From a virus, in the IMG/VR virus record IMGVR_UViG_3300034956_000053, positions 1 through 20,967 of that record: DNA of 20,967 bases; one strand, 5' to 3'. The position numbers were made by a program, and so were the translations under genes. Below the pieces are notes generated by a model, which was not told the DNA's origin, made no database searches, and saw only the letters and a list, made by a program, of their open reading frames with translations. Below, piece by piece: positions 6,161 through 15,260 of the stretch (position 1 is its first letter; each line of letters starts with the position of its first letter).

Positions 6161-6212
6161 ACACTCTCTAGTGTCTACTTCCCTTCCTAATCAATATTAT
6201 TTATAAGAGAGT
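6161..6212 (+). promoter_or_regulatory. Leader with hairpin and possible ribosome-site sequestration
   Basis: In the ~108-base leader of the 6219 gene, ACACT (6161-6165) and AGTGT (6170-6174) can form a hairpin with loop CTCT. The overlapping ACTCTCT (6163-6169) is also fully complementary to AGAGAGT (6206-6212), which contains the ribosome-binding site of the gene. The two pairings are mutually exclusive. This is visible in the sequence; a translation switch is inference. Confidence 0.35.
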
Positions 6213-6218
6213 CAATAT

Positions 6219-8114
6219 ATGCCTCAACAACAATTCAAAGGTTACAGTGAAGATCAGATGAAGCGTATTGCTTCAAAGCTGGGGCATACGGGTGACTTAA
6301 ATACATTCGATGGTTATCTGAATGGTAACCCTAAAGCTATGGGTAAGTACAATTCATTGAATGGTGCTGTTACTCAACGGTATGCTACGGGTGGTGTTGT
6401 TACTAAACGAGAAGCTGTATCTGAAGGTATAACTATTCCGACAGTACCTGAAGGTGAGGGTATTGCTGGTCAGCTTACAGTCAATCAAAGCTTAAGGCCA
6501 CAACTTCCCTCTGACGCAGCTACTGAAGTATCTAACATTAGACAAGATTCTAACCAGCTAATTGACAGCAATGCAGGTCAGGTATCCACTAATGCCCCCA
6601 CTGCTGCCTCTACTACTGCTACTACTACAACTGCTGCTACTCCAGTAACATCTGCAGCTAACCTAGCTACTACCTCAACTGCTGCACCTGCAGTGGCTCA
6701 AGACTTAGCAGGTGTTAATGCTGCTCAGGGTACAGTGACACAGAATGCACAAGTAGATGCTGCACAACAGGTAGGCACATCCGTAAGTACCTTAGATGCT
6801 GCACAGGGAACTGCTACACAAGTAGAAGGGGCACCAACACGTACTCTTGAAGGTGGTGAGTTAGTTAATCCTGTTGCTGATGCACAGAAAGCTGCTGCCT
6901 TTACTGAAACTATTACTGCAGCACAAGCAGATCCTTCTGCAAGGGCTACTGTACAAGGTCAGCTTGCTACATTGATGACTTCCTTCGATGAAGGTAAGAC
7001 ACCAGCGTGGGCAGCAGGGGCTATGCGTAACGTGACAGCACAGATGGCTGCCCGTGGTATTGGTTCATCTAGTATGGCAGGTCAGGCACTCATACAAGCA
7101 GCCTTAGAGTCTTCATTGCCTATTGCTACTGCTGATGCACAGACATATGCTAACTTTGAGATTACCAACCTTAATAACAAGCAACAACGAGCTATGTTAT
7201 CTGCACAACAACGTGCTACTTTCATGGGTCAAGAGTTTGATCAAGCATTCCAATCAAGAGTACTGAACTCTAACAAGATAAGTGAAGTAGCTAATATGCA
7301 GTTCACTGCAGACCAGCAGATTGCTATTGAGAATGCACAGCTAGCAGGTACCATGAACTTAGCTAACCTATCTAATAGGCAGGGTGTAGTTATGGCTGAA
7401 GCTGCTGCACTATCACAGCTTGATATGGCTAACTTAAGTAATCGTCAACAGGCCCAAGTGCAGAATGCTAAGTCCTTTCTTGATATGGATATGACTAACT
7501 TATCTAATAATCAACAGACTACTTTGTTCAAAGCACAACAGCGTACTAGTGCTCTACTATCTGATACTGCTGCTATGAATGCCACTAAGCAATTCAATGC
7601 TAGCTCTGAGAATCAGACAGATCAGTTCTTCTCTAACTTAACTAGTAGTGTATCTCAGTTTAACTCTGCACAAAAGAATGCACAGGCTAAGTTTAATGCA
7701 GGTGAGGCTACTGCAGTTAGTAAGTTTAACACTGAAGTACAGAATCAAAGAGAGCAGTTCAATGCTACCAACAGTCTAGTAATTAATCAGTCTAATGCTC
7801 AATGGCGTAGGTCTGTAGCTACTGCTGACACTATGGCTGTTAACAGGGCTAATGAGATTAATGCTAAAGCACTTCTAGACATTAGTAATACTGCTTACAG
7901 CAACCTATGGCAAGAACATAGAGATGAAATGGATTGGGCCTACAAGGTAGCTGAGGGTGAGAATGAAAGATACAATGCTATAGTACGGGCTACCATTGCA
8001 GCAGAAGCAAATATTTCAGCAGCAGGAGCTACCGCAGACTCTGATATGTGGAGTAGCTTAGGTGGATTAGTAGGTACTATTGCTGGTGCATATATAAAGA
8101 ACAAAGTAGCTTAA
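6219..8114 (+). CDS. Virion structural protein with long 11-residue-repeat coiled coil
   Basis: A 631-residue protein from ATG 6219 (AAGAGAGT upstream). Residues 1-60 begin with QFKGYSEDQMKRIASKL and RYATGGVVTK, an N-terminal pattern seen in virion proteins of marine podoviruses. Residues 120-210 are a low-complexity Ala/Thr/Gln linker. Residues 210-310 are helical. Residues 316-548 show strict 11-residue periodicity: N317, N383, N405, N427, N460, N482, N493, N504, N515, N526 and N548 share one phase, with F459, F470, F481, F492, F503 and F514 one residue before it. The C-terminus (SSLGGLVGTIAGAYI, 612-626) is a short hydrophobic Gly-rich segment. Likely a tail-tube, internal or connecting virion protein; the exact part is not identifiable from sequence. 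Confidence 0.65.
   Translation: MPQQQFKGYSEDQMKRIASKLGHTGDLNTFDGYLNGNPKAMGKYNSLNGAVTQRYATGGVVTKREAVSEGITIPTVPEGEGIAGQLTVNQSLRPQLPSDAATEVSNIRQDSNQLIDSNAGQVSTNAPTAASTTATTTTAATPVTSAANLATTSTAAPAVAQDLAGVNAAQGTVTQNAQVDAAQQVGTSVSTLDAAQGTATQVEGAPTRTLEGGELVNPVADAQKAAAFTETITAAQADPSARATVQGQLATLMTSFDEGKTPAWAAGAMRNVTAQMAARGIGSSSMAGQALIQAALESSLPIATADAQTYANFEITNLNNKQQRAMLSAQQRATFMGQEFDQAFQSRVLNSNKISEVANMQFTADQQIAIENAQLAGTMNLANLSNRQGVVMAEAAALSQLDMANLSNRQQAQVQNAKSFLDMDMTNLSNNQQTTLFKAQQRTSALLSDTAAMNATKQFNASSENQTDQFFSNLTSSVSQFNSAQKNAQAKFNAGEATAVSKFNTEVQNQREQFNATNSLVINQSNAQWRRSVATADTMAVNRANEINAKALLDISNTAYSNLWQEHRDEMDWAYKVAEGENERYNAIVRATIAAEANISAAGATADSDMWSSLGGLVGTIAGAYIKNKVA
7164..7862 (+). repeat. Protein-level hendecad (11/22-residue) repeat region
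   Basis: Codons 316-548 of the 6219 gene encode imperfect repeats of 22 residues (NLNNKQQ at 317, QFTADQQ at 361, NLSNRQG at 383, NLSNRQQ at 405, NLSNNQQ at 427), passing into exact 11-residue repeats centred on QFN/KFN (458-515). The DNA copies differ, so it is a maintained protein pattern, not a recent DNA duplication. About 21 units of 11 fit a straight or right-handed coiled coil. Confidence 0.75.
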
Positions 8115-8132
8115 CACAGGAACAATATACAT

Positions 8133-8321
8133 ATGTCAAAACATATACGAAAGCTGTATACAAGGGTAGATAATCACATTACCTCCGCACCTAAGAAATC
8201 AGAGCCTACTAAAGGTTTAGTGGGTAAACGTGGTGTTGCTAGTAACGAAGGTCTTAATCCTGTTATAGATTATGTTACCTACATAAGAGAATCACGGGAG
8301 AAGCGCAATGCCAATACTTAA
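8133..8321 (+). CDS. Small basic hypothetical protein
   Basis: A 62-residue protein starting at ATG 8133 behind AGGAACAATATACAT. It is rich in Lys and Arg and begins MSKHIRKLYTRVDNHITSAP; near residues 30-36 it reads LVGKRGVA, and it ends RESREKRNANT. It overlaps the next start by 14 bases, with the next gene's ribosome-binding site (GGGAGAAG) inside its own last codons. No family recognised. Position between virion genes suggests a minor virion or assembly protein. Confidence 0.55.
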   Translation: MSKHIRKLYTRVDNHITSAPKKSEPTKGLVGKRGVASNEGLNPVIDYVTYIRESREKRNANT

Positions 8322-8808
8322 TGAACCTGATCTATTAGATGCTCCTATTGCAGGGCAGTCTCTAACAGGTGAGCCTGGTGCTACTCCTTGGGAACAACCC
8401 CCTCAGTTAAACACCGTAGATGAAGCAGTAGAACATTATGTTCCTATGTTTAATGAAGACGAGATACTAAGTGGCATACTAAGTCACATTGAAGGTGGCG
8501 TTGCTTTAACTACAATGGCTGATCTAATTACTAAAGGTGGAGTAATGACAGGCCTTCATAGTATTGATGTAGGCATTATGGTGACACCTGTTCTGGTAGA
8601 GATGATGATTAGTGCTGCAGAGGCTGCTGATATTGAATATAAGGTAGGTACTGAAGTAGAGAAGAAGCAAGGTTCCACCTCAGCCTCCATACGAGCGGCT
8701 ATGAGTAGCGTAGAAGAAAAAGATGAACCTATGCTAGAGTTAGAAGAGACACCCGTAGAGGAGCCAGAAGAAGCTTCTATGGGCATGATGACAAGGAGGG
8801 GTGTGTAA
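8308..8808 (+). CDS. Conserved phage protein of the virion block
   Basis: A 166-residue acidic protein from ATG 8308, well placed behind GGGAGAAGCGCA. The N-terminus has DAPIAGQSLTGEPGATPWEQ and then PPQLNTVDEAVEHY; the centre has EGGVALTTMADLI, TKGGVMTGLHSIDVGIMVTP and VLVEMMI. This 'DAPIxGQSLTxEPGxxPWExPPQ' start followed by 'GVMTGLHSIDVGIxVxPVLVE' is one I remember as a widely conserved unknown family among marine tailed phages. The C-terminus is strongly acidic (EEKDEPMLELEETPVEEPEE) and ends in a basic RRGV. It overlaps the next gene (TAATG, after AAGGAGGGG). Role unknown; probably structural or assembly. Confidence 0.65.
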   Translation: MPILNEPDLLDAPIAGQSLTGEPGATPWEQPPQLNTVDEAVEHYVPMFNEDEILSGILSHIEGGVALTTMADLITKGGVMTGLHSIDVGIMVTPVLVEMMISAAEAADIEYKVGTEVEKKQGSTSASIRAAMSSVEEKDEPMLELEETPVEEPEEASMGMMTRRGV

Positions 8809-10598
8809 TGGGTTTTAGTTTAAAAGGTTTTGCAGGTGGCCTAGCAGATAGTGCTACTTCATACATTGAAGATAGAGAGAAAAATCGGGACGAGAGTACT
8901 ACCCTTAAGCGTGGACTTATTTACAATGCTACTGAAAGTATGTATGGCAAAGCTGCTACATTGAAAGAAGAGAATGATAAGTTAGTTAAAGCAGATAAGC
9001 AGTACCTCAGTACTATCCTAAGTATCGACCCTCAAATCTCTAAAGATAACCAGAATAAGTTATTATCACTGGGAGTGGATGATCGTAAGAGAGCAGAAGA
9101 AGAGTTCTACTACCAGAAGGCTAGCAACCCTAGTGTAACATTTGGGGATTTCATGCAGTATGTTAATGAGCCTGAAGACATAGGTAACACTGAGGTAATG
9201 CAGTCTAACCAAGTTGCTGCCACTAAGCCTGCACCTAATGTTGTTTCAGCCTTCTATGATAAGACAGGTTTAATATCTGACTCTACTGTGGATGACATCT
9301 ATGATGAAGCTGTAGGTGTAATGACTAGCATACATGGATTCTCTGCAGCTAAGGCTCAGTCAATTATCTCTGAAGGAGTTTACAATGTTCAACATCCTCC
9401 TATTAAGATTAACTGGTCTAAGAATTTAGGAATTGCAAATGAAGCTGCAAAAGATAGAATTTATAAGGAGGCATTACAGAATGCTAACTTAAAAGATGCA
9501 GCTCTAGGCATAACTAATAAGCAGATCGAAGCTACTAACAGTGCAATAGATTCAATGAGAAGTCTATGGCAGTCTAACTATATGATTCCTGTAATGAAGG
9601 ATGGGGAAGAAGTAATAGAGAATGGTAGGGTAAAAATGCAAGCTATGCCTGCTATAATGGCAGGTACTAGGTCAGGATTAGAGCAGGAATTTAGAAACTC
9701 ACCAGAGTATAAGCAGTTTGCTGTAGATTCTATGACTCCACACATTGTAGCTCTAGTGGAAAACCCTGCCCTTAGTAAGCAGACTTCCCTTAACTACATG
9801 AACACCACCTTTCCTGGCGTCTATGGAGGCACCTATGATTTATCTTCTGCTAGCCCTGAGAAAGTTGTAAAGGATCTTGACCCATCAAAGATTTACCATG
9901 TTCAGAGTGTTGATAGAGATGGCGGCCCTCCAAAGGGTTATGTATACACAGGTCAACAGGTAATAGCTGCAATGGGTACAACTGCAAGTACAGTTACTCC
10001 TGTTAAGGCTGCAGTTGACTCAGAAGTAGTTAGTGAAAATGTTAAAGCAGTTAAAGACGAGTTAGCTTTTGCAATAGAGATGGGTGCAGACTCAGAGACT
10101 ATAACTCGCATTGAAAATGAACTGGAAGATGCTATGTCTACTTCTAATTCTGATATTGCTAAGGTTAACCTAGAGGCTAGGGAGATTGAGAGTTCAAAAA
10201 TGTTTGAGCCTGATGCAGTTCAAATGAAAGACTGGGATAAGAATTTAGATTTGGCCATAGCCTCAGGTAATGCAGAGCAGGTACAGTTAGTAATAGACTT
10301 TATTGAAGCTCGTCCAGATAAGACATACAAGAGTAATATGTCACTGCGTAATCGCATCTGGAATCGCGCTGCAAAAGCTAGGAATGAGATTAGAAATAGT
10401 CAAAACCCTACTTTAGAAGATACGCTAGATCAGATTAATGAGGTACTTCCAGGGTCTTTGTTTACTAAAGCCAAGCGGATAGATAGTGCTCTTGCTAGGG
10501 ACTTCCTGAAGAGATTGGAGGAGTATGCCTTACCTGAGAACACAGATGATCTAGCTGAATTAAACAAAGTAAAGAAAGAACTGTATAGAAACATATAA
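8808..10598 (+). CDS. Large virion protein (probable internal/ejection protein)
   Basis: A 596-residue protein, ATG 8808 within TAATG and behind AAGGAGGGGTGTGTA. The N-terminus (GFSLKGFAGGLADSATSYIE) is an amphipathic, Gly-rich segment like those of ejectable internal proteins in marine podoviruses. The rest is mostly helical and polar without a recognised catalytic motif. A middle part has SFYDKTG-like and VQSVDRDGGPPKGYVYTGQQ strings (residues 363-382), a small beta-like insert. It lies in the usual position of the internal core proteins, ahead of a 1098-residue and a lysozyme-domain protein. Ejection-protein role is inferred from size, order and composition. Confidence 0.55.
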   Translation: MGFSLKGFAGGLADSATSYIEDREKNRDESTTLKRGLIYNATESMYGKAATLKEENDKLVKADKQYLSTILSIDPQISKDNQNKLLSLGVDDRKRAEEEFYYQKASNPSVTFGDFMQYVNEPEDIGNTEVMQSNQVAATKPAPNVVSAFYDKTGLISDSTVDDIYDEAVGVMTSIHGFSAAKAQSIISEGVYNVQHPPIKINWSKNLGIANEAAKDRIYKEALQNANLKDAALGITNKQIEATNSAIDSMRSLWQSNYMIPVMKDGEEVIENGRVKMQAMPAIMAGTRSGLEQEFRNSPEYKQFAVDSMTPHIVALVENPALSKQTSLNYMNTTFPGVYGGTYDLSSASPEKVVKDLDPSKIYHVQSVDRDGGPPKGYVYTGQQVIAAMGTTASTVTPVKAAVDSEVVSENVKAVKDELAFAIEMGADSETITRIENELEDAMSTSNSDIAKVNLEAREIESSKMFEPDAVQMKDWDKNLDLAIASGNAEQVQLVIDFIEARPDKTYKSNMSLRNRIWNRAAKARNEIRNSQNPTLEDTLDQINEVLPGSLFTKAKRIDSALARDFLKRLEEYALPENTDDLAELNKVKKELYRNI

Positions 10599-10609
10599 GG
10601 GTACTCAAC

Positions 10610-13600
10610 ATGGAATTTGATTTAGACAACGTACCCTCTATAGCGGAGCTATCTAATGATACTCCACGTAGTAAGTTGGGTACTGCCTCCGCTAACCTTG
10701 AGGCTTACCATACCTCTGCCAATGTAGACTTAGGTGAAACTAGGTCTAGCAGTATGACAGAGAGGGACTTAGGTAATGACTATAGTGTCAAGAATTTGGC
10801 ACAGCATGACGGGTTTGTAAGTAAAGCAAACAACTATTTAAATGGACGGTATGGAGCATCTAGGGAGAAGGGTGAAACCAATGAAGATGTAGTCGAAGAG
10901 TACCTAACTCATTATCGCTATATGTCTAACAACACAGTAGACCTTATGCAAGAGGTAGACTTCCTACGTGAAGCAGATAAACAAACCAAAGACGACTTTC
11001 AGATACTGTACAACATCTATCAGGATACCCCTAACTTCTTATCAGAAGGTGGTGGTGGTGTTATGTCAGGTGTTGCAGACATAGTAGGCTCTGTACTTAC
11101 TGACCCTGCGACTGTGGTAGGTATGGGCTTTGGTGGCCCTATAGGTTCTATCCTAGCTCAAGCTGCTAAACAAGCAGGTAAGGGTGCCACTACACGTATG
11201 GTGCTAAAGACTGCACTGAAAGGTAACCTTGGTAAGATTGGTGGTATGACTTCTGTTGAAGGATTACTAGGCTCTATGCATGAATCTCAAAGACAAGAGA
11301 TGCTTATAGAAGCAGATATGATGGGCAAGAAAGATGTAGGTGACATTGTTACTGCAGGTGCATTGACAGGTGGACTATCTCTTATTGGTTACCCACTAGC
11401 TGCTAGGGGCTTGGCTAGTACAGTAGGTAAGGCGGTACCACATAGTCGTCTGGACAGAATAGCAGCCATTAAAAGTGAGGGTTCAGGTGCGCCTAAGGCT
11501 CCCCTAACTAGGGAGGATACCTTAGAATCCCTTGCGCCTTCAGAGATTGGTAAGTTTGATCCTGAAGTAGCTATGGGAATACGTAACAGGATTTCTCCAG
11601 GGACAGATCTCTTAGATACAAAGACTACTCTTCAGATAACTAAACTCACTAACCGTGTAGCTATTGATATGCATAGCAACATGATGTCCTCCCTTAAGCC
11701 TGAGCTACGGGACAAGTTCGCTAGGCAAAAAGGCGAGAAGATTTCAGACCTTATATATAGAACTATACTTCAAGCAAATACTATTGACGACGAGATAGTT
11801 GAACGTGCTATCACTAAGCAGGGTCTAACAGTGGCTGAATTTGGTGAGCTACATAGGCTTACTGCACGGGAGGCAGGTCAAACCCTACGATCTTTCCGTG
11901 GTATGGGAGCTAAGATTGAACAGATGGCAGCGGATGACCCTGACTTAAAGAAGAAGTTAGATGAACTATATGGTACGCCTAGTGACTCTAGGACAGCAGT
12001 AGGTACAGTGTATGATCTACTACGTAGGGCTGACCGTGAGACAAGAGCAATGATGGTAACACAGGTTGCTACTACAGCACGTAACGTATTATCAGGTGCA
12101 GCTTACTTAACCTTTGGTGCAGCAGCTAAGGCACTAGAAGGTACCATCTATGGTGTAGGTAAGAGTATTCAGTCTATTGGCAGAGGTACTGCATCTATAC
12201 AAGGTACTACAGAGGGCACTACTAAGATAGTTAAGGATGCCGCTAGCACACTAATAGCTGTTATGAATAGCAAAGATAGTCAGGCACTAGCTAATGCCAT
12301 GTTAGAAAATACACCTAAGCTACACGGTACCCTATTCAGATCATTGCAGGAAACAGGTAACGAGACTCTTAGTAAGTTTACACGATCTATGAACGGGTTG
12401 AACATGGCACAAGATGTGGTGTTACGCTCTGGTGTTTTCACTGACAGTGTTAATACTCGTATGATGAAGGTAGGCTTAGACATGGAAGAGTATATCGCTA
12501 AGAATAAAGATATACCTATGGAGATACTAAAGTCAGCCATAGATGATTCATTAGAGGCTACGTTTGCTCGTACCCCTAGCTCACCACTGCTCAAAGCTTT
12601 TGTTCAGGGCGTAGAGCGGATGCCATTCTTACCTATCATTGGTACATTCACATTCCCATTCGCACGTTTCACTGCAGATGCTCTAGCCTTCCAAGCTTCG
12701 TACAGTCCTGCTAACTTCTTCAGTGCTATGGGTTCTGGATATAGATGGACTAAGCAGGCAAGAGAAGCTAAGAATACTCCTGAGGGAGAACTTAAAAGGT
12801 CACTGCTTAGGCAGAGTGAGACTAGTATGGAAGAGACAGTTCAGCGTCTATCAAAAGGTGCTGTAGGTTCTTCTGTGCTGTATGGTGCCATGATGTACCG
12901 AGAGGAACACCCTGAGCTTAAGTGGTATGAAGTGATGCAAGAAGGTAAGCCTGTAGATATACGAGCTATCTTCCCTATGTCTCCTTACCTAGCCATTGCA
13001 GATATTATAACTAACCTAAATAACAAAGCACCCGATGAAGTGTTCAGTCAGATCATGGAAGGTGTAACAGGTTCACAGATGAAAGCTGGCTCAGTTAGTG
13101 GCTCCGTTGGTGACTTTTTTGAAGCCTTACGTGACCTTGATTCCTCCGATGTATCTTCAGAGAAGGTAGGCGAGATGTTTGGTAACTGGACAGGTGCAAT
13201 CACAGGTAGAATACTTACACCTGCTGCAGTAGTACGTGACGCATTTGCAGTGTTTGATAGTTCAGAAGCTATTGTACGTAGCACACGTATAGCAGGGGGT
13301 GACACTGGCACTGATAAGTTCATAAGCGCATTCACCAATAACTTGAAAGCTAAGATGCCTGTACTACAGAAAGACTTACCTGAGTACCAGTCACCTACTA
13401 AGGAAGGTGCAGTATACAGGCAGAGTCCCTTCGCTACACAGCTAACAGGTATGAAACCCTCTGAGCATCGTAGTGTTGTAGAGACAGAGTTTGCAAAGCA
13501 TGGCCTTGAAACATACAGGTTGTTCTCTAGCACTGGCAGTAAGCAGTCAGACTACTTGGTTAATAAACATGCCCCACCTTATGTGAACACGATGATAGGG

Positions 13601-13906
13601 GCAGTCATATCTACTCCTTGGTATAAGAGTTTACCTAAGAGTTCCCAACGTGTTGTATTGAAGAAGAGATTGCAGGGTGCTCGTAAGATGATTAAGGAAG
13701 TAGCAGAAGGCGAGGCTATAATGCAGGCATACCGTAAGGGTAAAACCTTTACAGTGTTTGACAAAGCCAACTGGTCAAAGCTACCTACCTCACAAAGGCG
13801 TTTAGCAGACGAGTACTTTAAGATGTACTACGGTGGTTCAGTAGACGAGCTAGGTTCATACAAGGCTGCTATTACAATAGGCCGAGCATTAGAGAGAGCA
13901 CTATAA
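10610..13906 (+). CDS. Very large virion protein (probable internal/ejection protein)
   Basis: A 1098-residue protein, the longest in the window, starting at ATG 10610 after AAGGGTACTCAAC. Residues 100-145 (YMSNNTVDLMQEVDFLREAD, YNIYQDTPNF) precede two hydrophobic, Gly-rich regions: 147-189 (GGGGVMSGVADIVGSVLTDP, VVGMGFGGPIGSILAQAA) and 244-269 (GDIVTAGALTGGLSLIGYPL). Similar 'YxDxPNFL ... GxxVGxxLTDPxxV' segments occur in ejection-type proteins of marine phages. A further hydrophobic part near residues 670-700 has LPIIGTFTFPFARFTADALA. No lytic transglycosylase motif is visible. The layout fits a T7 gp16-like protein that inserts into the host envelope to carry DNA. This role is inferred. 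Confidence 0.6.
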   Translation: MEFDLDNVPSIAELSNDTPRSKLGTASANLEAYHTSANVDLGETRSSSMTERDLGNDYSVKNLAQHDGFVSKANNYLNGRYGASREKGETNEDVVEEYLTHYRYMSNNTVDLMQEVDFLREADKQTKDDFQILYNIYQDTPNFLSEGGGGVMSGVADIVGSVLTDPATVVGMGFGGPIGSILAQAAKQAGKGATTRMVLKTALKGNLGKIGGMTSVEGLLGSMHESQRQEMLIEADMMGKKDVGDIVTAGALTGGLSLIGYPLAARGLASTVGKAVPHSRLDRIAAIKSEGSGAPKAPLTREDTLESLAPSEIGKFDPEVAMGIRNRISPGTDLLDTKTTLQITKLTNRVAIDMHSNMMSSLKPELRDKFARQKGEKISDLIYRTILQANTIDDEIVERAITKQGLTVAEFGELHRLTAREAGQTLRSFRGMGAKIEQMAADDPDLKKKLDELYGTPSDSRTAVGTVYDLLRRADRETRAMMVTQVATTARNVLSGAAYLTFGAAAKALEGTIYGVGKSIQSIGRGTASIQGTTEGTTKIVKDAASTLIAVMNSKDSQALANAMLENTPKLHGTLFRSLQETGNETLSKFTRSMNGLNMAQDVVLRSGVFTDSVNTRMMKVGLDMEEYIAKNKDIPMEILKSAIDDSLEATFARTPSSPLLKAFVQGVERMPFLPIIGTFTFPFARFTADALAFQASYSPANFFSAMGSGYRWTKQAREAKNTPEGELKRSLLRQSETSMEETVQRLSKGAVGSSVLYGAMMYREEHPELKWYEVMQEGKPVDIRAIFPMSPYLAIADIITNLNNKAPDEVFSQIMEGVTGSQMKAGSVSGSVGDFFEALRDLDSSDVSSEKVGEMFGNWTGAITGRILTPAAVVRDAFAVFDSSEAIVRSTRIAGGDTGTDKFISAFTNNLKAKMPVLQKDLPEYQSPTKEGAVYRQSPFATQLTGMKPSEHRSVVETEFAKHGLETYRLFSSTGSKQSDYLVNKHAPPYVNTMIGAVISTPWYKSLPKSSQRVVLKKRLQGARKMIKEVAEGEAIMQAYRKGKTFTVFDKANWSKLPTSQRRLADEYFKMYYGGSVDELGSYKAAITIGRALERAL

Positions 13907-15210
13907 TGGGATCAATATACGATGAAATGGAAACAGCTAATTTTAATCATGGGGGTGTTGTTCATGGGAAAGCGGATGCCTCGGATGCAGGGGCCGAACT
14001 GTTAAGAAGTATAATGTCAAAGTATAAGGGGGGTGACTACGCTGCAAGGGACTCAAGAGAAGAGGCTTTCTTAAAACCTGCAGCACCTGCCCCTGCTGAC
14101 GCTGCTTTAATAGAGATGGTAGCCAAGCACAAACGCAAGAAGGTAGAGCAAGTAGAAGAGGTGCCACAGTCACCCCAGTATACCTTTGGTGATAGTCTAT
14201 CTAGTGCAGCAGATCAAGCTGCAGACAAGCTATCTGTTGCTGGCCCTGCCTTAGGTGCGGCTGCTATGGATGGTGCTAGTGATGCCCTGTCTACTGTCAC
14301 TGCTAGTCTAGCCAGTGCTGCACAGTCCGTGTCTGGTGTAGGTGAGTCTATGTATGACTCGGGTAAAGGTATGCTTAAGGGCGTTAGGGATACAGCTATA
14401 GGTGCCTATTCAGCGTATAAGAAGCGTAGTATAGAGGGAGAGATGTCAGACCTAGGTGACCCAAGACCTGAGGAAGACAATGTATACAGTTCCGAGATGA
14501 CTGGAATTACCCGTGAGCCTATGGTTAATACCTTTGACGAGGGTATGATGGATTGGTTTGCTACCAGTGAACAACTTACCACGGAGACAGTTAATGGAGT
14601 AGTAACATATCCCTACGGCGTAGAAGAAGGTAAGTTCCAAGGGGTAGACAGAGAGGCTTATAAGACTAAGGATGGTACGTATAGGGATAGGGACTTTGCA
14701 GTAGCTGTATTTCAAGCACATAAAAAGAAGTTGAAGTCTAACCACCCTGAGTGGGACACTTATCCATTAGGGGTTAGGGAGGCACTAGCGAGTTACAAAT
14801 GGAACTATGGACTGGGTAATAATGTCGTGAAACATGCAGTGGCTGCAGCTAAGGAAACAGACCCTGCCAAACAAAAGGCACTATTTAAAAAGTCAATGAT
14901 TTCTATGTTGGATACCTTTGGTGCAAAGGACACAGCTAAAGGTGTAGATAATAAAGGTGCAATGACAGGTCTAGTTAAGCGCAGGGCTAATGATTATAAC
15001 CGAGCGGCTACAGATTTAGGTTACAAGCCTATTGCCACGTACTCATTAAATAACAAAGGCAGTGGAGCAGAGGCAGTATACAAAGATGCAGATGGTAATG
15101 TTATATCTACTCAAAAGTCTACCTATAAGGTACACACTAATAACAGAGCAGTTACAGATAAAAACGTAGCAAGGGTAGACAAGACTAACTGGAATCAGAT
15201 GATTGCTTAA
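13906..15210 (+). CDS. Virion protein with C-terminal lysozyme-like domain
   Basis: A 434-residue protein, ATG 13906 overlapping the preceding TAA. Residues 1-180 are Ala/Asp-rich linker and helix (LSSAADQAADKLSVAGPALG). Residues ~208-370 resemble a GH24-type lysozyme: E222 before VNGVVTYPYGVEEGKF (T234-x-x-x-G like the T-x-G-x-G of T4 lysozyme), ALASYKWNYGLGNNVVKH (294-311) like 'SFAFNLGxGN', and GLVKRRANDYNRAA (355-368) like the 'GLVxRRxxExxL' end. The usual Asp between the Glu and Thr is not clear, so catalysis is uncertain. The last ~60 residues are an extra C-terminal part. Likely digests peptidoglycan during DNA entry rather than at lysis. The gene ends just before the terminator. Confidence 0.6.
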   Translation: MGSIYDEMETANFNHGGVVHGKADASDAGAELLRSIMSKYKGGDYAARDSREEAFLKPAAPAPADAALIEMVAKHKRKKVEQVEEVPQSPQYTFGDSLSSAADQAADKLSVAGPALGAAAMDGASDALSTVTASLASAAQSVSGVGESMYDSGKGMLKGVRDTAIGAYSAYKKRSIEGEMSDLGDPRPEEDNVYSSEMTGITREPMVNTFDEGMMDWFATSEQLTTETVNGVVTYPYGVEEGKFQGVDREAYKTKDGTYRDRDFAVAVFQAHKKKLKSNHPEWDTYPLGVREALASYKWNYGLGNNVVKHAVAAAKETDPAKQKALFKKSMISMLDTFGAKDTAKGVDNKGAMTGLVKRRANDYNRAATDLGYKPIATYSLNNKGSGAEAVYKDADGNVISTQKSTYKVHTNNRAVTDKNVARVDKTNWNQMIA

Positions 15211-15223
15211 ATAGCACCCAAAG

Positions 15224-15260
15224 AAAAGCCCCATTGCCATCACTAGCTTTGGGGCTTTTT
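15224..15260. terminator. Bidirectional rho-independent terminator
   Basis: AAAAGCCCCA (15224-15233) and TGGGGCTTTT (15250-15259) are inverted copies around a 16-base loop, with an A-run on the left and a T-run on the right. It therefore works as a terminator from both directions. It lies exactly between the plus-strand block ending at 15210 and the minus-strand block ending at 15266. Confidence 0.88.

Noticed and set aside
12280-12594. 104-codon open frame on the minus strand
   Set aside because: Shadow of the same virion gene; isolated on the wrong strand between long plus-strand genes.
13048-13533. 161-codon open frame on the minus strand
   Set aside because: Antisense to the 1098-residue virion gene, which is continuous and well supported; no start signal or protein-like domain.
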